A DNA stretch of 64,000 nucleotides. Origin: an uncultured Clostridia bacterium. GTDB taxonomy: Bacteria; Bacillota; Clostridia; Christensenellales; Borkfalkiaceae. The position numbers and the translations under genes are program-made. Positions 7,404 through 16,286 of this stretch are shown in pieces; the first letter of the stretch is position 1; every line of letters starts with the position of its first letter. The stretch covers positions 21,486 to 85,485 of the forward strand of contig CANQMQ010000006.1 in NCBI GenBank assembly GCA_947625025.1, written 5' to 3'. A model generated the notes under the pieces. That model worked only from the letters and a program-made list of their open reading frames with translations. It was not told where the DNA came from and searched no databases.

Positions 7404-8212
7404 ACCACCCCCGTAAGGTAGACGCGAAGGAGCACGACGCCCGTTACCATGGCGGCTCCCAATAAAAATCCAATCGCGTCCCGCCAACCAAAGGTGAGTT
7501 TTTTGTATTTGGTACGGTTCTTGCTGCCCATGTAGCAACGGGCATCCATCGCTTCCCCGAGTTCGTCTGCCCTGCGGAAGGCGGAGAGCAGGAGCGGAAT
7601 GAGGATGGGGACGACGGCGCGGATCTTCTTGATGAGGCCCCCCGTCTCGAAATCGGCGCCCCTCGCCTTCTGCGCATTCATGATGCGCCCCGTCTCATCC
7701 GATAGAATGGGGATGAAGCGGAGGGCGATGCTCATGATGAGGGCGAGTTCGTGGACGGGAAAGCGGATCCACTTGAGGGGGGTGAGCAAACTTTCGATGC
7801 CATCCGTGAGGGAGACGGGCGTCGTCGTATACGTCAAAAGCGAAGAGCAGACGACGAGGAGCACCAATCGTATCACGAAGAATACCGAAAAGAGGATGCC
7901 CTCTTTGGAGATGCAAAGAATGCCGTATTGCCAATACACGGTCTCCCCCGTGTGGAAGAGCACGTTGAGCACTGCCGTAAACAGCACCAGAAAGAGGACG
8001 CCGCGGATGGCACGGAGCACTTTGAGGACGGGTACCCGCGAAAACGCCACCGCCAAGATGAGGACAAAGGCGCAGACCGCGAGGCCGTAGAAGTTGGTTG
8101 CCACGAAGATGGCGACGATGTAGGCAATCAGAAAGAGGAGCTTCAGCCGCGGATCCAACTTGTGGACAAAGGATTCAACGGGGTAATACTGCCCGAAGGC
8201 GACATCCTTCAT
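7400..8212 (-). CDS. ecfT: Energy-coupling factor transporter transmembrane protein EcfT
   Basis: A 270-residue CbiQ/EcfT-family membrane protein that couples the EcfA ATPases to vitamin-binding S subunits. Several hydrophobic helices cover residues 25-125 and 235-262. The long cytoplasmic region carries the coupling motif QKARGADF near residue 180 and a second related site, EAMDARCYMG, near 215, corresponding to the two short Arg motifs that contact the ATPases. It overlaps ecfA2 by 4 bp and truA by 4 bp. No S-component gene is present in the window, consistent with a group II ECF module shared by unlinked substrate binders. Confidence 0.92.
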   Translation of the reverse strand: MKDVAFGQYYPVESFVHKLDPRLKLLFLIAYIVAIFVATNFYGLAVCAFVLILAVAFSRVPVLKVLRAIRGVLFLVLFTAVLNVLFHTGETVYWQYGILCISKEGILFSVFFVIRLVLLVVCSSLLTYTTTPVSLTDGIESLLTPLKWIRFPVHELALIMSIALRFIPILSDETGRIMNAQKARGADFETGGLIKKIRAVVPILIPLLLSAFRRADELGEAMDARCYMGSKNRTKYKKLTFGWRDAIGFLLGAAMVTGVVLLRVYLTGVV

Positions 8213-9132
8213 GCGCCGCCTCCCTTGAGGGCAAGCACCTTTTGAATGAAGTCCTCCGTCGTAAAGTCACAGTCTACCGTAATTCCCCGCTCCTTTAGGG
8301 CGAGCACGAGCTTTGCGGTGAGCGGAATATCCAATCCGAGTGCGGTGAGCTCTTCCCCCTTTTGAAAGAGTTCCTTGGGCGGGAGGTCGTAGACAACTTT
8401 CCCCTCCGCAAAGACGGCACAGCGGGTGCAGTTCTCGCTGATCTCATCCATATCGTGGGAGACAATGACGACCGTCTTGCACCACTCCCTGTGGAGGGTG
8501 TGCAGAAGCTCCATGATCTCCCGCTTGCCCAAAGGGTCGAGGCCCGCAGCGGGTTCATCGAGGACGAGAATTTCAGGTTTGGTTACAATGACCCCCGCGA
8601 TCGCAGCCCGCCGCTTCTGGCCTCCCGAGAGGTCGAAGGGGGATTTTTCGGCAACCTCACCGTAATCGAGGCCTACGATTTGGAGAGCATCTCTTACCGC
8701 CCGCCCGATCTCCTCCTCGGAGGGCTTCTCGCCCTTTTCGGCAAAGTTCTTGAGCCCGAAGGCGACATCCTCCTTCACCGTCTCCGCGAAGAGCTGATAC
8801 TCGGGGTACTGAAACACCATGCCAACCTTCTTTCTGAGGGCACGGAAGTTGGTATCCCGCTTGGTGAGGTCGAATTCGCCTACGTTAAGGACGGTTTCGG
8901 GGGGCACGGGCTGCCCTTTCTTGGGCTTCTTTTTGCGCTTTTTGAGGGAGGAAGGCACCCGTATGAGCCCGTTGAGGTGCTGCACGAAGGTGGATTTCCC
9001 GCTTCCCGTATGCCCCAAAATTCCGTAAAACTCCCCCTCTTCTATGGTGAGGGAGACATCGTCGAGGGCGCGCACCGCAAACGGGGAGCCCTCGTTATAA
9101 GTATAGGAAAGGTGCTCGGCTACGATACGCAT
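8209..9132 (-). CDS. ecfA2: Energy-coupling factor ABC ATPase EcfA2
   Basis: A 307-residue ABC ATPase of the ECF type. Walker A is GHTGSGKST near residues 40-48, the Q loop follows VGMVFQYPEYQ, the signature is LSGGQKRRAAIAG near 165, and Walker B is ILVLDEPAAGLDP. It carries a Lys-rich insertion (about residues 60-78, KKRKKKPKK) between Walker A and the Q loop that is longer than I expect for the family. It overlaps both ecfA1 (13 bp) and ecfT (4 bp), as expected for an obligate heterodimer made with EcfA1. Confidence 0.92.
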   Translation of the reverse strand: MRIVAEHLSYTYNEGSPFAVRALDDVSLTIEEGEFYGILGHTGSGKSTFVQHLNGLIRVPSSLKKRKKKPKKGQPVPPETVLNVGEFDLTKRDTNFRALRKKVGMVFQYPEYQLFAETVKEDVAFGLKNFAEKGEKPSEEEIGRAVRDALQIVGLDYGEVAEKSPFDLSGGQKRRAAIAGVIVTKPEILVLDEPAAGLDPLGKREIMELLHTLHREWCKTVVIVSHDMDEISENCTRCAVFAEGKVVYDLPPKELFQKGEELTALGLDIPLTAKLVLALKERGITVDCDFTTEDFIQKVLALKGGGA

Positions 9133-9944
9133 CTTGCGATCTCCTCCGCAAGAATTTGCGTATCGAGGGTGCCACCCACGGACATGCCCCCCTCGTTTAA
9201 CCTCTGCTCGATGTAGCGGATGCGCGGGAGCACGAGGTTGTAGGTGATGAGATCCTCGCTTCTTGAAAAGATCTCTTGGGGGGTGCCCTGCATCACGATC
9301 TCGCCGCGGTTCATCACGACGGCGCGGTCTGCCATAAGCGCTTCTTCCATGAAGTGGGTGATGAGGACGACGGTGAGCCCCTCCTCTTCCTTCAACCGCT
9401 TCACGACTTCCATAATTTCACGGCGGCCGCGGGGATCGAGCATGGCGGTGGATTCATCCAAGATGATTACCCCGGGCTTTAAGGCGAGGACGCCCGCGAT
9501 CGCGATGCGCTGCTTCTGCCCTCCCGAGAGGCGGGCAATGGTGGCGTGGCGGTATTCCTCCATGCCCACTGCCTTGAGCGCAAACTCGATGCGCTTCCCG
9601 ATTTCTTCACGGGGGGTGCCCACATTTTCGGCTCCGAAGGCGACGTCGTCCTCCACGATGGAGGCGACCGTCTGGTTATCGGGGTTCTGAAAGACGACCC
9701 CCACCTTCTTTCTCACTTCATAGAGATTCTTACCCTCGGCGGGAATGCCGAAGGCGGATACCTTGCCGCCGTCGGGGGTGAGGATACCGTTTGCAAGGCG
9801 CGCAAGGGTGGATTTCCCGCTCCCGTTATGCCCCAATACGGCGACGAACTCCCCTTCCTCGACCGTGAAATTGAGATTTTTGATACGAAATGCGCTGTCC
9901 TCTCCGTAGGAAAAGTCTACGCTTTCGAACGCAATCGCCTGCAT
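9120..9944 (-). CDS. ecfA1: Energy-coupling factor ABC ATPase EcfA1
   Basis: A 274-residue partner ATPase. Walker A is GHNGSGKST, the Q loop VGVVFQNPDNQ, the signature LSGGQKQRIAIAG and Walker B VIILDESTAMLDP; the Ser in place of Pro after the catalytic Glu is typical of EcfA1. I chose the ATG at 9944, with AGGG five bases upstream; a GTG two codons earlier is possible. It is the first gene of the ecf-truA operon and is preceded by a good promoter. Confidence 0.92.
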   Translation of the reverse strand: MQAIAFESVDFSYGEDSAFRIKNLNFTVEEGEFVAVLGHNGSGKSTLARLANGILTPDGGKVSAFGIPAEGKNLYEVRKKVGVVFQNPDNQTVASIVEDDVAFGAENVGTPREEIGKRIEFALKAVGMEEYRHATIARLSGGQKQRIAIAGVLALKPGVIILDESTAMLDPRGRREIMEVVKRLKEEEGLTVVLITHFMEEALMADRAVVMNRGEIVMQGTPQEIFSRSEDLITYNLVLPRIRYIEQRLNEGGMSVGGTLDTQILAEEIARCVS

Positions 9945-9976
9945 ATGCACCCTATTCTCTCAGTAGTAACTTTATC

Positions 9977-10005
9977 ATTATAGCAGAACACCGCGCTTTT
10001 TACAA
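9977..10005 (-). promoter_or_regulatory. Promoter of the ecfA1-ecfA2-ecfT-truA operon
   Basis: On the minus strand, TTGTAA, 17 bp, then TATAAT. The -35 box lies inside the loop and arm of an inverted repeat at 9989-10018. Confidence 0.75.
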
Positions 10006-10018
10006 TAAAAACGCGGTG
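9989..10018. repeat. Inverted repeat overlapping the ecfA1 promoter
   Basis: CACCGCG (9989-9995) pairs with CGCGGTG (10012-10018), extended by TTTTT with AAAAA around a short ACAAT loop, leaving one bulged C. It lies downstream of the minus-strand gene ending at 10055 but has no T run after it, so it could be a weak terminator, an operator, or both. Confidence 0.65.
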
Positions 10019-10054
10019 AAATTCTAAAAAATTCACAAAGATTTTTGTTTCCCG

Positions 10055-11389
10055 TTACGTTTTTTTGGTTTTTTTGCGTACATGTATCGCGAAAACCGCA
10101 ATCAGGGCGGCGATCCCGCCCACGAGCCTTACCCCGAGCGGCACGAGGAGAATGAGCCAGAGGAGCCCGATCCCATCATCGTTCTCCCCGCTTCCCCCGA
10201 TGGAGAAGGTGAGCTCCCCGAGCGGAAGCCCTTCCCTCGCATAAATGTACCCCGTCTCCCCCTTTTCGAGGGGCAGGGAGCAATCGGAAAGCTCGTAGGG
10301 CGTATCCACCGTGATCGTGAGGGTGCCGAAGTCCGCCCATGCGCTTGCGGGAGAGAGAAGATAGGTGTAATCGTAGCCCGAGCGCCATTTATCGGGGTAC
10401 AGGGGTGCGGTTACGGCATTTTTTACGGTGCCGCCCGCGGGGATGGAGAGGGTATACACGAACCACCTCTGCATGGAGAAGGGTGTGAGGGCGGTGAGGC
10501 GGTCGAGGGTGCCGCCCATATAGGAGAGGTAAGCGGAGGCGGCGTTGAAGAAATCCACCTTCCCGATCTCGGGCGGCCTTATTTCTTCGAGCGCATCCTG
10601 AAGCTCCATCGAATTGCCCCACCCCATGTCCGCGGTAAGGGGCAAAATTTGCCGTTCTTGCTCCCTGCCGCTCTCCATATACTCCGCTTTTTCCACCTTC
10701 GGGAGCTCCCCGTAGGCGGTAAACGAGACGGATCCCCTGCCGTATTCATAGAGATTGAGCCGCTCGTAGCCATCCACGAACTCGGAATAGCCGTCGCCGC
10801 AGGCGGTTTGGGTGCGCAGGGGGTTGTAGGAGAGGGTGAGAAGCACGATGCAGTCCTTAGGAATGCCCGTCACGGTGTATTGGGTCACGGCAAGGTCGGG
10901 GGTGAAGAAACCCTCCTGCCGCATGCTATCCTGCACGTTGGAGACGTCGTAATCCCCATACGGCTCCCAGGTGTAGCGGACGTTGCGCTCGATGGGGGCG
11001 CCGTCCACCGTGACAGAAAAGCGGGAAGTATCGTCGAGCTCGGCGGAGAGGTATGCGGGGCGGGCGCCGAACGGGAAGGCGAGCCGCACCTCCACAGCTT
11101 CTGTTGTGGGGTTGTGGAAGGTGTACTCCGCCGTCACCTTGCCTCCGTATTCTGCAAGCTGCTCCGCGGTATCGTACCACCCCGAAGGGAGGTTGGGAAT
11201 TTCAAGGTGCAAATGCTCCTCCGTCACCGTAATCGGGCAGTTTTCGGTGAGCATGGGCCCCGAGCTCTCCGCACCCTGCCAATAGGAGGGCGCCGAATTG
11301 GCGGAAGCCTGCACGAAGGGCGCCCCCACGGGCGCCAAAAGGATCATGCCGAATACGGCGAGAACGATTGCCGAAGCCACTCTTTTCAT
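10055..11389 (-). CDS. Secreted protein with C-terminal membrane anchor
   Basis: A 444-residue extracytoplasmic protein. Residues 1-30 are a signal peptide (MKR, hydrophobic core, AQ/AS-type cleavage region near VQASANS), and residues 408-436 form a transmembrane helix followed by a Lys/Thr-rich cytoplasmic tail, so it should be a type I membrane protein. The ectodomain has beta-rich segments such as VTAEYTFHNPTTEAVEVRLAF, recalling VIT-like or conserved-repeat surface domains, but I cannot assign it to a family. It is transcribed alone from its own promoter, divergent from nifJ. Confidence 0.7.
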   Translation of the reverse strand: MKRVASAIVLAVFGMILLAPVGAPFVQASANSAPSYWQGAESSGPMLTENCPITVTEEHLHLEIPNLPSGWYDTAEQLAEYGGKVTAEYTFHNPTTEAVEVRLAFPFGARPAYLSAELDDTSRFSVTVDGAPIERNVRYTWEPYGDYDVSNVQDSMRQEGFFTPDLAVTQYTVTGIPKDCIVLLTLSYNPLRTQTACGDGYSEFVDGYERLNLYEYGRGSVSFTAYGELPKVEKAEYMESGREQERQILPLTADMGWGNSMELQDALEEIRPPEIGKVDFFNAASAYLSYMGGTLDRLTALTPFSMQRWFVYTLSIPAGGTVKNAVTAPLYPDKWRSGYDYTYLLSPASAWADFGTLTITVDTPYELSDCSLPLEKGETGYIYAREGLPLGELTFSIGGSGENDDGIGLLWLILLVPLGVRLVGGIAALIAVFAIHVRKKTKKT

Positions 11390-11407
11390 GCGTTTCTCCT
11401 CCCCTCT

Positions 11408-11435
11408 ATTTTAACGGATCCCGCCGATTTGTCAA
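11408..11435 (-). promoter_or_regulatory. Promoter of the membrane-anchored secreted protein gene
   Basis: On the minus strand, TTGACA, 16 bp, TAAAAT, about 19 bp before the start codon. Confidence 0.7.
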
Positions 11436-11494
11436 GCGGTTTTTGAAAGCCGAAGCCCTCCCTTTTTAAGGCTTCTATGATTACAACGGTTTTG

Positions 11495-11513
11495 TGCGGG
11501 ACTTTGTCCCGCA
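11495..11513. repeat. Perfect inverted repeat upstream of nifJ
   Basis: TGCGGGAC-TTT-GTCCCGCA, an 8-bp perfect stem with a 3-base loop and no T run, centred about 70 bp upstream of the nifJ -35 box. It may be an operator or a cruciform; the regulator is unknown. The rest of the divergent intergenic region holds only the two promoters. Confidence 0.55.
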
Positions 11514-11573
11514 AGTGCGAAAAATTTATGTAGAATTTATGAAGAAATCGGCTGATTTTTTTGTGCTTTCATC

Positions 11574-11602
11574 TTGACTTTGCCGTAAGAATTGGCTATA
11601 AT
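11574..11602 (+). promoter_or_regulatory. Promoter of nifJ
   Basis: TTGACT, 17 bp, TATAAT. The predicted 5' leader is about 60 nt, and GGAGG at 11659-11663 precedes the ATG by seven bases. Confidence 0.85.
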
Positions 11603-11670
11603 GGGGAAGGTTGAAGGTGGGCTTCCCCCCTTTACCGCAATAAATTGTATAACTTTATGGAGGTTTTTGG

Positions 11671-14600
11671 ATGACGAAAATGACTATCGACGGCAATACC
11701 GCCGCCTCGCATGTCGCTTACGCATTCTCGGAAGTGGCTGCCATCTACCCCATCACCCCCTCCTCTCCGATGGCGGAGAGCGCAGACGAGTGGGCGACGC
11801 AGGGCAGAGTCAACATGTGGGGGCAGAAGCTCCGCATCACCGAAATGCAGTCTGAGGGCGGTGCCGCAGGTGCCGTACACGGCTCCCTCTCCGCGGGCGC
11901 ACTCACCACGACGTACACCGCTTCACAGGGGCTCCTCCTCATGATCCCCAATATGTACAAGATCTCGGGTGAGCTCCTTCCCATGGTCATGCACGTCTCC
12001 GCACGTGCGCTCGCCGCACATTCGCTGAACATCTTCGGCGACCATTCCGACGTGATGGCATGCCGCCAAACGGGCTTTGCGATGCTCGCAAGCTGCTCGG
12101 TGCAGGAAGTGATGGACCTCGCGACCGTTGCCCATCTCTCCACGCTCCGCGCCCGTGTGCCCTTCCTCTCCTTCTTCGACGGCTTCCGTACCTCCCACGA
12201 GGTCTCCAAGATAGACGCCATCGATTACGATGAAATGAAGGCGCTCTTCGATAAGAAGGGCCTCGCGAAGGACGTAGCCGAGTTCAAGGCCCGCGCCCTC
12301 AACCCCGAGCACCCCGTCCAGCGCGGCACCGCCCAAAACGGCGATACATACTTCCAGAACCGTGAATCGGCAAACGGCTACTACGCCGCCACCCCCGCCA
12401 TCGTGCAGGAGATGATGGACGAAGTCTCCGCCCTCACGGGGAGGAGCTATCACCTCTTTGATTACGTCGGCGCTCCCGATGCGAGATACGTCGTCGTCAT
12501 TATGGGTTCGGGTGCCGAGACGGTGGAAGAATCCATCAACAAGCTCAATGCGAGGGGCAAGAAGTACGGCCTCATCAAGGTACGTTTGTATCGCCCCTTC
12601 GTCTCCGATGCCTTCATCGCCGCCATTCCCAAGACGTGCAAGCGCATCGCCGTGCTCGATAGAACGAAGGAGCCCGGCTCCCTCGGCGAACCGCTCTACC
12701 TCGACGTGTGCACCGCTCTGCTTGAAAAGGGCGTGAAGAACATCCAGGTGCTCGGCGGGAGATACGGCCTCGGTTCCAAGGAGTTCAATCCCTCCATGGT
12801 GCTCTCCATCTATAAGAATTTGGAGAAGAAGGAGCCCAAGAATCACTTCACCGTGGGTATCTATGAGGATGTAACGAACAGCTCCCTCGACTTCTCCGAG
12901 AAGTTCGATGCCGCTCCCGCAGGGTCCACCTCCGCGAAGTTCTACGGCCTCGGCTCAGACGGTACCGTGGGCGCCAACAAGAACTCCATCAAGATCATCG
13001 GCGACCACACCGATATGTATGCACAGGCATACTTCTTCTATGATTCCAAGAAGTCGGGCGGCATCACCGTATCCCATCTGAGATTCGGCAAGACCCCCAT
13101 CCAGAGCGAATACCTCATCGATGCGGCTGACTTCATCGCCTGCCACAATCCTTCCTACGTCATTCGTTACGACATGACGAGCGATTTGAAGAAGGGCGGC
13201 GCGTTCCTGCTCAACTGCCCTTGGAGCACGGTGAAGGAGCTCGAAAGAAACCTTCCCGCAAAGATGAAGAACGCCCTTGCCCAAAAGAAGGCAAAGCTCT
13301 ACGTCATCGATGCCATCAAGATCGCCCGCGGCCTCGGCCTCGGCGGCAGGACGAACACCATTCTCCAATCGGCATTCTTCCTCATCAACGAGCAGATCAT
13401 GCCGTATTCCGATGCCGTTGATTACATGAAGAAGATGGCGTATAAGTCCTTCTCGAGAAAGGGCGACGCCGTTGTCCAGATGAACTACAACGCCATCGAC
13501 AGCGCGAAGGCCAACTTGAAGCAGATCCGTATCCCCGCATCGTGGAAGACGACGACGGAGGGCGCGGAGATGGTGAAACTTGCGGACAACGATTACTTCC
13601 GCAGCGTCATTGCTCCCATCCTTGCCTTGGAAGGTGATAAGCTTCCTTCCTCCGCCTTCAATGCGGACGGCTCCGTTCCCACGGGGACCACGAAGTTCGA
13701 GAAGCGCGGCGTTGCCGTTACCGTTCCCGAATGGAACATCGCAAAGTGCATCCAGTGCAACCAGTGCTCCTTCGTCTGCCCGCACGCCTGCATCCGTCCC
13801 TACCTCGTGGCAGAGGGCGAACAGGTCCCCGAAGCATTTGCAACCAAGCCCGCACTTCAGGCGAAGGGCTACAACTTCCGCGTGCAGGTCTCCCCGCTCG
13901 ACTGTATGGGCTGCGGCGTATGCGCCGAAGTCTGCCCCGTCAACAAGAAGGCCCGCGCCGATGCCGAAAAGGCAGGTGCGAAGAAGGTAGACCCCGCCGC
14001 ATGTGCCCTCAACATGGTGCCGTTTGCCAAGCTCGAGGAAGTGGAAGCCGCAAATTGGGAATTCGCACAGACCCTTCCGTATGCCCCCAAGGAAGTTACC
14101 GAGAAGATGGCGGAAGTCAAGCGTTCTCAGTTCACCCCTTCCCTCTTTGAGTTCTCGGGCGCATGCGCAGGTTGCGGTGAGACCCCTTACGTCAAGGTCG
14201 TCACCCAGCTCTTCGGCGACAGGATGATCGTTGCCAATGCGACGGGTTGCTCCTCCATCTACGGCGGCTCCTCCCCTACCTGCCCCTACACCACCAACAA
14301 GGAAGGCCACGGCCCCGCTTGGGCTAATTCCCTCTTCGAGGACAACGCAGAGTTCGGCTACGGCATGCACCTTGCTTACAAGGCAAGAAGGGGCGCCCTC
14401 GCCGAAAAGATCACGAAGCTTGCAGACATGTGGAAGGAATACCCCGAATGCGTGGCTCCGCTCACCGCATGGCTCGAGGGCTGCGACGACGCAGAAGCGA
14501 GCAAGGTTGCCTCTGCCGCCCTCATCGAAGAGCTTGAGAAGTGCCGCCCCGAGTGCGAAGGCGAAGAGCTCACCCTCGTAGATGAAATTCTTGCGGAAAA

Positions 14601-15261
14601 GGATTGCCTCGTGAAGAAGTCCTTCTGGATCATCGGCGGCGACGGCTGGGCATACGATATCGGTTACGGCGGCCTCGACCACGTGCTCGCATGCGGGGAG
14701 GACGTAAACGTACTCGTTCTCGATACCGAAGTCTACTCCAACACCGGCGGACAGGCAAGTAAGTCCACCCCCATCGGTGCAGTCGCGAAGTTCGCTTCGA
14801 GCGGCAAGCGCGTAAAGAAGAAGGACCTCGGCATGATCGCGGCAAGCTATGGCTATGTCTACGTCGCGCAGTGCGCGATGGGTGCAGACCAGGCTCAGCT
14901 CGTGAAGGCGTTGAAGGAAGCCGAAGCCTACAAGGGGCCTTCCCTCATCATCTGCTACGCGCCCTGCATCAACCACGGCATCAACATGACGAAGTCTCAG
15001 CAGGAAGAGAAGAACGCAGTCGAGTGCGGCTATTGGCAGCTGTACCGCTACAATCCTACGCTTGCGGCGAAGGGCGAGAACCCCTTCACGCTCGATTCGA
15101 AGGATCCCACGGGTGACTATCAATCCTTCATCCTCGGCGAGACCCGCTATGCTTCCCTCAAGAAGACGCAGCCCGCCCTCGCGGATGAGCTCTTCAAGAA
15201 GACGGAAGAGAGCTCCAAAGAGCGCCTTGCAGGCTACAAGAAGATGGCGGGAAAGGAATAA
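11671..15261 (+). CDS. nifJ: Pyruvate:ferredoxin (flavodoxin) oxidoreductase
   Basis: A 1196-residue single-chain homodimeric-type PFOR, which oxidatively decarboxylates pyruvate to acetyl-CoA and CO2 while reducing ferredoxin or flavodoxin in anaerobic metabolism. The N-terminal domain begins with DGNTAASHVAYAFSE and has the YPITPSSPMAE motif. A ferredoxin domain with two 4Fe-4S sites lies at about residues 690-757 (CIQCNQCSFVCP and CMGCGVCAEVCP), and the proximal-cluster Cys motif CAGCGETPY follows. The TPP-binding region GGDGWAYDIGYGG is near 990 and VYSNTGGQ near 1030. The length is as expected. It is monocistronic, with a strong promoter and terminator. Confidence 0.97.
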   Translation: MTKMTIDGNTAASHVAYAFSEVAAIYPITPSSPMAESADEWATQGRVNMWGQKLRITEMQSEGGAAGAVHGSLSAGALTTTYTASQGLLLMIPNMYKISGELLPMVMHVSARALAAHSLNIFGDHSDVMACRQTGFAMLASCSVQEVMDLATVAHLSTLRARVPFLSFFDGFRTSHEVSKIDAIDYDEMKALFDKKGLAKDVAEFKARALNPEHPVQRGTAQNGDTYFQNRESANGYYAATPAIVQEMMDEVSALTGRSYHLFDYVGAPDARYVVVIMGSGAETVEESINKLNARGKKYGLIKVRLYRPFVSDAFIAAIPKTCKRIAVLDRTKEPGSLGEPLYLDVCTALLEKGVKNIQVLGGRYGLGSKEFNPSMVLSIYKNLEKKEPKNHFTVGIYEDVTNSSLDFSEKFDAAPAGSTSAKFYGLGSDGTVGANKNSIKIIGDHTDMYAQAYFFYDSKKSGGITVSHLRFGKTPIQSEYLIDAADFIACHNPSYVIRYDMTSDLKKGGAFLLNCPWSTVKELERNLPAKMKNALAQKKAKLYVIDAIKIARGLGLGGRTNTILQSAFFLINEQIMPYSDAVDYMKKMAYKSFSRKGDAVVQMNYNAIDSAKANLKQIRIPASWKTTTEGAEMVKLADNDYFRSVIAPILALEGDKLPSSAFNADGSVPTGTTKFEKRGVAVTVPEWNIAKCIQCNQCSFVCPHACIRPYLVAEGEQVPEAFATKPALQAKGYNFRVQVSPLDCMGCGVCAEVCPVNKKARADAEKAGAKKVDPAACALNMVPFAKLEEVEAANWEFAQTLPYAPKEVTEKMAEVKRSQFTPSLFEFSGACAGCGETPYVKVVTQLFGDRMIVANATGCSSIYGGSSPTCPYTTNKEGHGPAWANSLFEDNAEFGYGMHLAYKARRGALAEKITKLADMWKEYPECVAPLTAWLEGCDDAEASKVASAALIEELEKCRPECEGEELTLVDEILAEKDCLVKKSFWIIGGDGWAYDIGYGGLDHVLACGEDVNVLVLDTEVYSNTGGQASKSTPIGAVAKFASSGKRVKKKDLGMIAASYGYVYVAQCAMGADQAQLVKALKEAEAYKGPSLIICYAPCINHGINMTKSQQEEKNAVECGYWQLYRYNPTLAAKGENPFTLDSKDPTGDYQSFILGETRYASLKKTQPALADELFKKTEESSKERLAGYKKMAGKE

Positions 15262-15301
15262 TTCCCCCCACCCATGTCTGAGGTTCAGCCTCAAAAATCA
15301 G

Positions 15302-15333
15302 AGAGAACGGCCCCGTGCCGTTCTCTTTTTTTG
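15302..15333 (+). terminator. Intrinsic terminator of nifJ
   Basis: AGAGAACGG (15302-15310) pairs with CCGTTCTCT (15318-15326), followed by a T run, 40 bp after the nifJ stop. Confidence 0.9.
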
Positions 15334-15383
15334 TGCCCCTCGGGGCCGTAACCCTCCTCTCCCCGCCATTTTTCCTTCACCTC

Positions 15384-15412
15384 TTGACAATTTCGAAGAG
15401 CTATGGTATACT
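15384..15412 (+). promoter_or_regulatory. Promoter of the YugP-like gene
   Basis: TTGACA, 17 bp, TATACT. The expected start of transcription is about 15 bp before the ATG at 15436, leaving just room for GGAGG at 15423-15427. Confidence 0.85.
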
Positions 15413-15435
15413 CAAATCACTTGGAGGTAGTTTTT

Positions 15436-16239
15436 ATGAATATGCTTTTAGCCGCAAACGATTCCACAACCGAGGGGATAGCGTTCGCGCTCATCATTGC
15501 GATCGTCATCGTCTCGGTGCTCCTCGCGGTAGCCGCCCTCGTCTCCCTCATCCTGCGCCTCAAGATCTTCTTCAACTATTGGGTCGCAAACCGTTCGAAG
15601 TCGGCGGCGGGGTACACGGGTGAGACGGCGGCGTGCGAGATGCTGCGCCTGTGCGGGGTACCCGATGTTCAGGTGAAGAAAATGGGCTTCTTCCGTGCCC
15701 TCATCTACGGCAACCACTACAATGCAACCAAGAAAGTTATTTACCTTCGGAGAACGACCTTCCGCGGCAACAACTTGACGGCCGTGGCCCTTGCCGTGGA
15801 GAAGGTGGCGCTCGCCCGTGAAGATCACTACGGCGGAGGCAAGCTCCGTGCCCGTTGGCGGCTCCAACAGCTCGCCCTCTTCGGGCCCATCGTATTCATT
15901 CCCATCGTCCTTGTCGGGCTCATTTTCGACCTCTTGGGCGGATTTACGGGCATTCCCCTTCTCATCTCCTCCATCGTCGGCGCCCTGTTCTTCCTCGTCT
16001 CCTTTATCCTTACGGCCATCACCGTACCCGTGGAGAAGAAGGCCACCCGCGATGCGATGTCCCTGCTCGCGAGCTCCAACATGCTGACCCCCGAGGAACA
16101 GCAGAAGGCGGCAAAGGTGCTCAAAGTCTATGTGCTCTCCTACATCATGGACTTCATCGTCGCCTTGCTCAAGCTCATCGAGCTCATCTTGAAGCTCATC
16201 CTCAGCATCTTCACCGTCTTTGCAAGCGATAAGAAGTGA
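15436..16239 (+). CDS. YugP-like (neutral zinc metallopeptidase family) membrane protein lacking HExxH
   Basis: A 267-residue membrane protein matching the YugP / Zn_peptidase_2 layout: an N-terminal helix (about 14-42), a cytosolic stretch with AGYTGETAACEMLR and HYNATKKVIYLRR, then hydrophobic helices (140-200) and a C-terminal helix. In YugP relatives the segment after the IYL/VRLS strand contains AAHEVGHA, the zinc site. Here the equivalent reads VALAVEKVALARED, so neither catalytic His nor the HExxH motif is present. It is probably an inactive pseudoprotease. The start was chosen at 15436 because GGAGG precedes it by eight bases; upstream in-frame codons overlap the promoter. Confidence 0.75.
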   Translation: MNMLLAANDSTTEGIAFALIIAIVIVSVLLAVAALVSLILRLKIFFNYWVANRSKSAAGYTGETAACEMLRLCGVPDVQVKKMGFFRALIYGNHYNATKKVIYLRRTTFRGNNLTAVALAVEKVALAREDHYGGGKLRARWRLQQLALFGPIVFIPIVLVGLIFDLLGGFTGIPLLISSIVGALFFLVSFILTAITVPVEKKATRDAMSLLASSNMLTPEEQQKAAKVLKVYVLSYIMDFIVALLKLIELILKLILSIFTVFASDKK

Positions 16240-16286
16240 TTCCTTTCCCACCCTGCTGTGAAGGAGGAGAAAAGGGGTGTTACTTG

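Noticed and set aside
12955..15294. A 779-codon open frame on the minus strand opposite nifJ
   Set aside because: It is antisense to an unmistakable PFOR; its Leu/Gly/Val/Arg-rich translation matches no family and results from the codon bias of the real gene.
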